Assembly: GCF_900240265.1 (NCBI RefSeq)
Contig: NZ_LT964739.1
Coordinates: forward strand, 131,010 to 195,009
Direction of reading: 5' to 3'
Source of the DNA: Galactobacillus timonensis
GTDB taxonomy: Bacteria; Bacillota_I; Bacilli_A; Erysipelotrichales; Erysipelotrichaceae
DNA: 64,000 bases
In this document: positions 62,276 to 64,000 of the stretch, in pieces
Layout: each line of letters starts with the position of its first letter
How positions within the stretch are numbered: position 1 is the first letter of the stretch
Program-made: the position numbers and the translations under genes
The notes under the pieces: model-generated
The model's input: the letters and a program-made list of their open reading frames with translations, nothing else
Told to the model about the DNA's origin: nothing
The model's database searches: none

Positions 62276-63780
62276 ATGTCAAAGTACAAGGAAATCCTGC
62301 GGCTTCTATCAACCACAGGACTATCGGGCAGACAGATCGCCAGCCAGCTTCACGTTGGCAGGGATTCTGTGGCTGCTGCCCGACAAGCGTCGTCTTCACT
62401 GAAATTGCAATGGGAGGAGGTGAAAGACAAGAGTGAAGACGAGATTCACCAAACGCTTTTTCCAAGGGAGAAACAGGAATCTATTCAGGTAAAGCCGGAC
62501 TTTAACGAAATGCTCAAGGACTATGATCGTATTCCTGGCATGACCAAGAAGGTCCTCTGGGAAGATTACGTCAAAGAGGTGCAGGCGTCAGGAGGAATTC
62601 CCTATCAGTACTCACAGTTCTGTGAGCTGTTCGCGTGGGAAGCTGCAGTTAATAACGCCACCATGCATAAACAGCACAAACCAGGTGAGCGAATTGAAGT
62701 TGACTGGGCGGGGACGAAAGTGCCTGTCACAGATCCGGATACCGGGGAAGTTACCTATGGATACATGTTCGTTGCGGTCCTCCCTTACAGTCAGTACGCT
62801 TATGCCGAAATCCTTCCGGATATGAAGCTGGAAAACTGGATCGGAGCTCATGTTAATATGTATGAGTTCTTCCATGGCATTACGCCTATCCTCTTTTGTG
62901 ACAATCTCAAGACAGGTATTCTTTCTCACCCGGAAATGGGCGACTGGATTGAAAAACCAGCTACCGTGAAATGGCAGATTACTATGACACCGCCATCCTG
63001 GCTGCGCCGGTGAGGACTCCGAAAGCCAAGGCATCCGTGAAAGGAACGGTAGGTAAACTCACTTCAAGGATCATTGCCCGATTATATAAGCAGAAACCCG
63101 GAAGCTTTTCCGAAGCTGGCAAAATGTGCCGGGAATACCTGAACCAATTCAATGCGACCAAATTCGAAAAACGAGAAGGATCACGACTCGAAGAATTCAT
63201 AATAATTGAGAAGCCACTTCTCCACAGCCTGCCGCGTGAGCCGTATGAGTATGGAATATGGAAATCTGCCACTGTTCAACTGAATTATCACAACGCCGTT
63301 GATTGTATGTACTACAGCGTTCCATACCGTTATATTCATCAGAAAGTACGCGCACGCATTTCAAAATATAAGATTGACATCTATTTGGGTGATTCCAGAA
63401 TCGCTTCTCATACACGCTTATACCGTCATACTGGCCAGTATTCCACAAATCCGGAGCACATGCCTGCAAATCACAAACAGGCTCCGGAATGGGACGATGA
63501 TCGTTTCCGTAAGTGGGCTGAGTCCATTGGGCCATCGGTTTATAAGGTAATTAATCAGCTTCTAAAATCCTACAAAGTAGAAGAACAGGGATATAACGCC
63601 TGCATGTCTATCCTGAAATTCGCAGACAAATACACCCCTGAGCGGTTAGAAAAGACCTTTGCCAAGGCCTTATCTGTTATCACTGTTCCCCGCTATAAGG
63701 ATATTAAGTTAATCCTTGAGCACTATCAAGGTGAGCCCGATCAGGAAGCTTCATTTGAAGTCAATGGCAGCCTCTTATGA
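62276..63780 (+). pseudogene. istA: IS21 transposase IstA with one frameshift
   Basis: The first frame (62276 to 63013) has the helix-turn-helix LSTTGLSGRQIASQLHVGRDS, IEVDWAGTKVPV (first Asp) and PILFCDNLKTG (second Asp). A second frame takes over near 62955-62966 with REMADYYDTAILAAPVRTPKAKASVKGTVGKL (split here by KAK) and continues to 63780. The switch is at a run of five A (about 62952-62956) and needs a -1 shift. A one-base deletion is the simplest view; programmed slippage is the alternative. ATG at 62276 follows AAGGAGG. A TATAAT lies at 62224-62229. Confidence 0.85.
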
Positions 63781-64000
63781 AACACAGGATTCCGTACCAG
63801 GAATTATGGATATGACGTTCGATGAACGCTTATCTTTTCTCGTGGATGCAGAGATGGACTCCAGAGATAACCGAAGATTGAGCAGAAGGATCAAGGAGGC
63901 ACATTTCCCGGATTCCAACGCTGTAATTGAGGGCATCAAGTATTATCAGGATCGTCATCTTAATCGTACCCAGATTACGGCTCTGGCGACGAATCAGTAT
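63764..64000 (+). CDS. istB: IS21 helper ATPase IstB, cut by window edge
   Basis: The ATG at 63764 overlaps the istA end by 17 bp, as is normal in IS21. 79 codons are seen: MTFDERLSFLVDAEMDSRDN and RRLSRRIKEAHFPDSNAVIE, the N-terminal region of IstB. The ATP-binding motifs lie outside the window. Confidence 0.88.
   Translation, partial: MAASYETQDSVPGIMDMTFDERLSFLVDAEMDSRDNRRLSRRIKEAHFPDSNAVIEGIKYYQDRHLNRTQITALATNQY

Overview
The window looks like chromosomal DNA of a gut-type anaerobic Bacillota (Firmicutes). Strong AGGAGG ribosome sites, a cre-like CcpA site, a complete acetyl-CoA-to-butyrate gene set with a Rex-like operator, and an encapsulin/ferritin pair all fit an Erysipelotrichales- or Clostridia-like fermenter. 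The exact family is inference; there is no rRNA or other marker gene here.

Layout. 1-742: broken-off TnpB of an IS200/IS605-type element. 0.9-12.6 kb: a HAD hydrolase, then a beta-glucoside locus: ABC importer (binding protein, two permeases, ATPase) with a domain-permuted GH3 glycosidase on the minus strand, a LacI regulator, and a divergent GH94 phosphorylase. The divergent region carries two matching LacI-type operators and a cre site. 12.7-13.9 kb: ferritin-like cargo plus encapsulin shell. 14.0-14.8 kb: gpmA. 15.0-23.1 kb: thl-crt-hbd-bcd-etfB-etfA-buk-ptb, the whole butyrate pathway on one strand. 23.2-24.4 kb: an IS200 element and an orphan nrdI. 24.5-25.1 kb: an ECF S-component.

25.07-27.4 kb is a group IIC-type intron inserted directly behind a transcription terminator. 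Its reverse transcriptase is itself split by a 366-bp palindromic element; excising the element restores a 477-aa frame. 27.5-31.8 kb: zinc-ribbon membrane protein, MerR regulator, ABC-ATPase remnant, Ada, and a lipoprotein whose upstream region was cut by an IS30 element with a 14-bp direct repeat. 33.6-40.5 kb: one minus-strand cell-envelope/signalling cluster with a GHKL sensor kinase, clostripain-like lipoprotein, LytTR response regulator, DUF4190, AIM24-like and small proteins. A sequence motif is shared upstream of the first gene and of the displaced lipoprotein gene.

40.6-52.4 kb is a mobile and decaying zone: toxin-antitoxin pair, YhfC-type protease, a small membrane protein/XRE pair with a large palindromic operator, a three-gene ISL3-like element, an IS1202-like element, remnants of IS21, GNAT and YhcG genes, a NUDIX hydrolase, and an AbrB-like regulator overlapping a macrolide-type glycosyltransferase. 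52.4-59.5 kb: Fic protein plus type I restriction-modification operon (hsdM, hsdS, hsdR). 59.7-64 kb: a mobL relaxase interrupted by two in-frame TAG codons, fragments of a fic-like gene and IS66, and an IS21 element running off the right edge.

Themes: dietary beta-glucan use feeds butyrate fermentation under carbon (CcpA) and redox (Rex) control, while the right half is an accessory island shaped by at least seven mobile-element families. All functional calls are from sequence reading alone.
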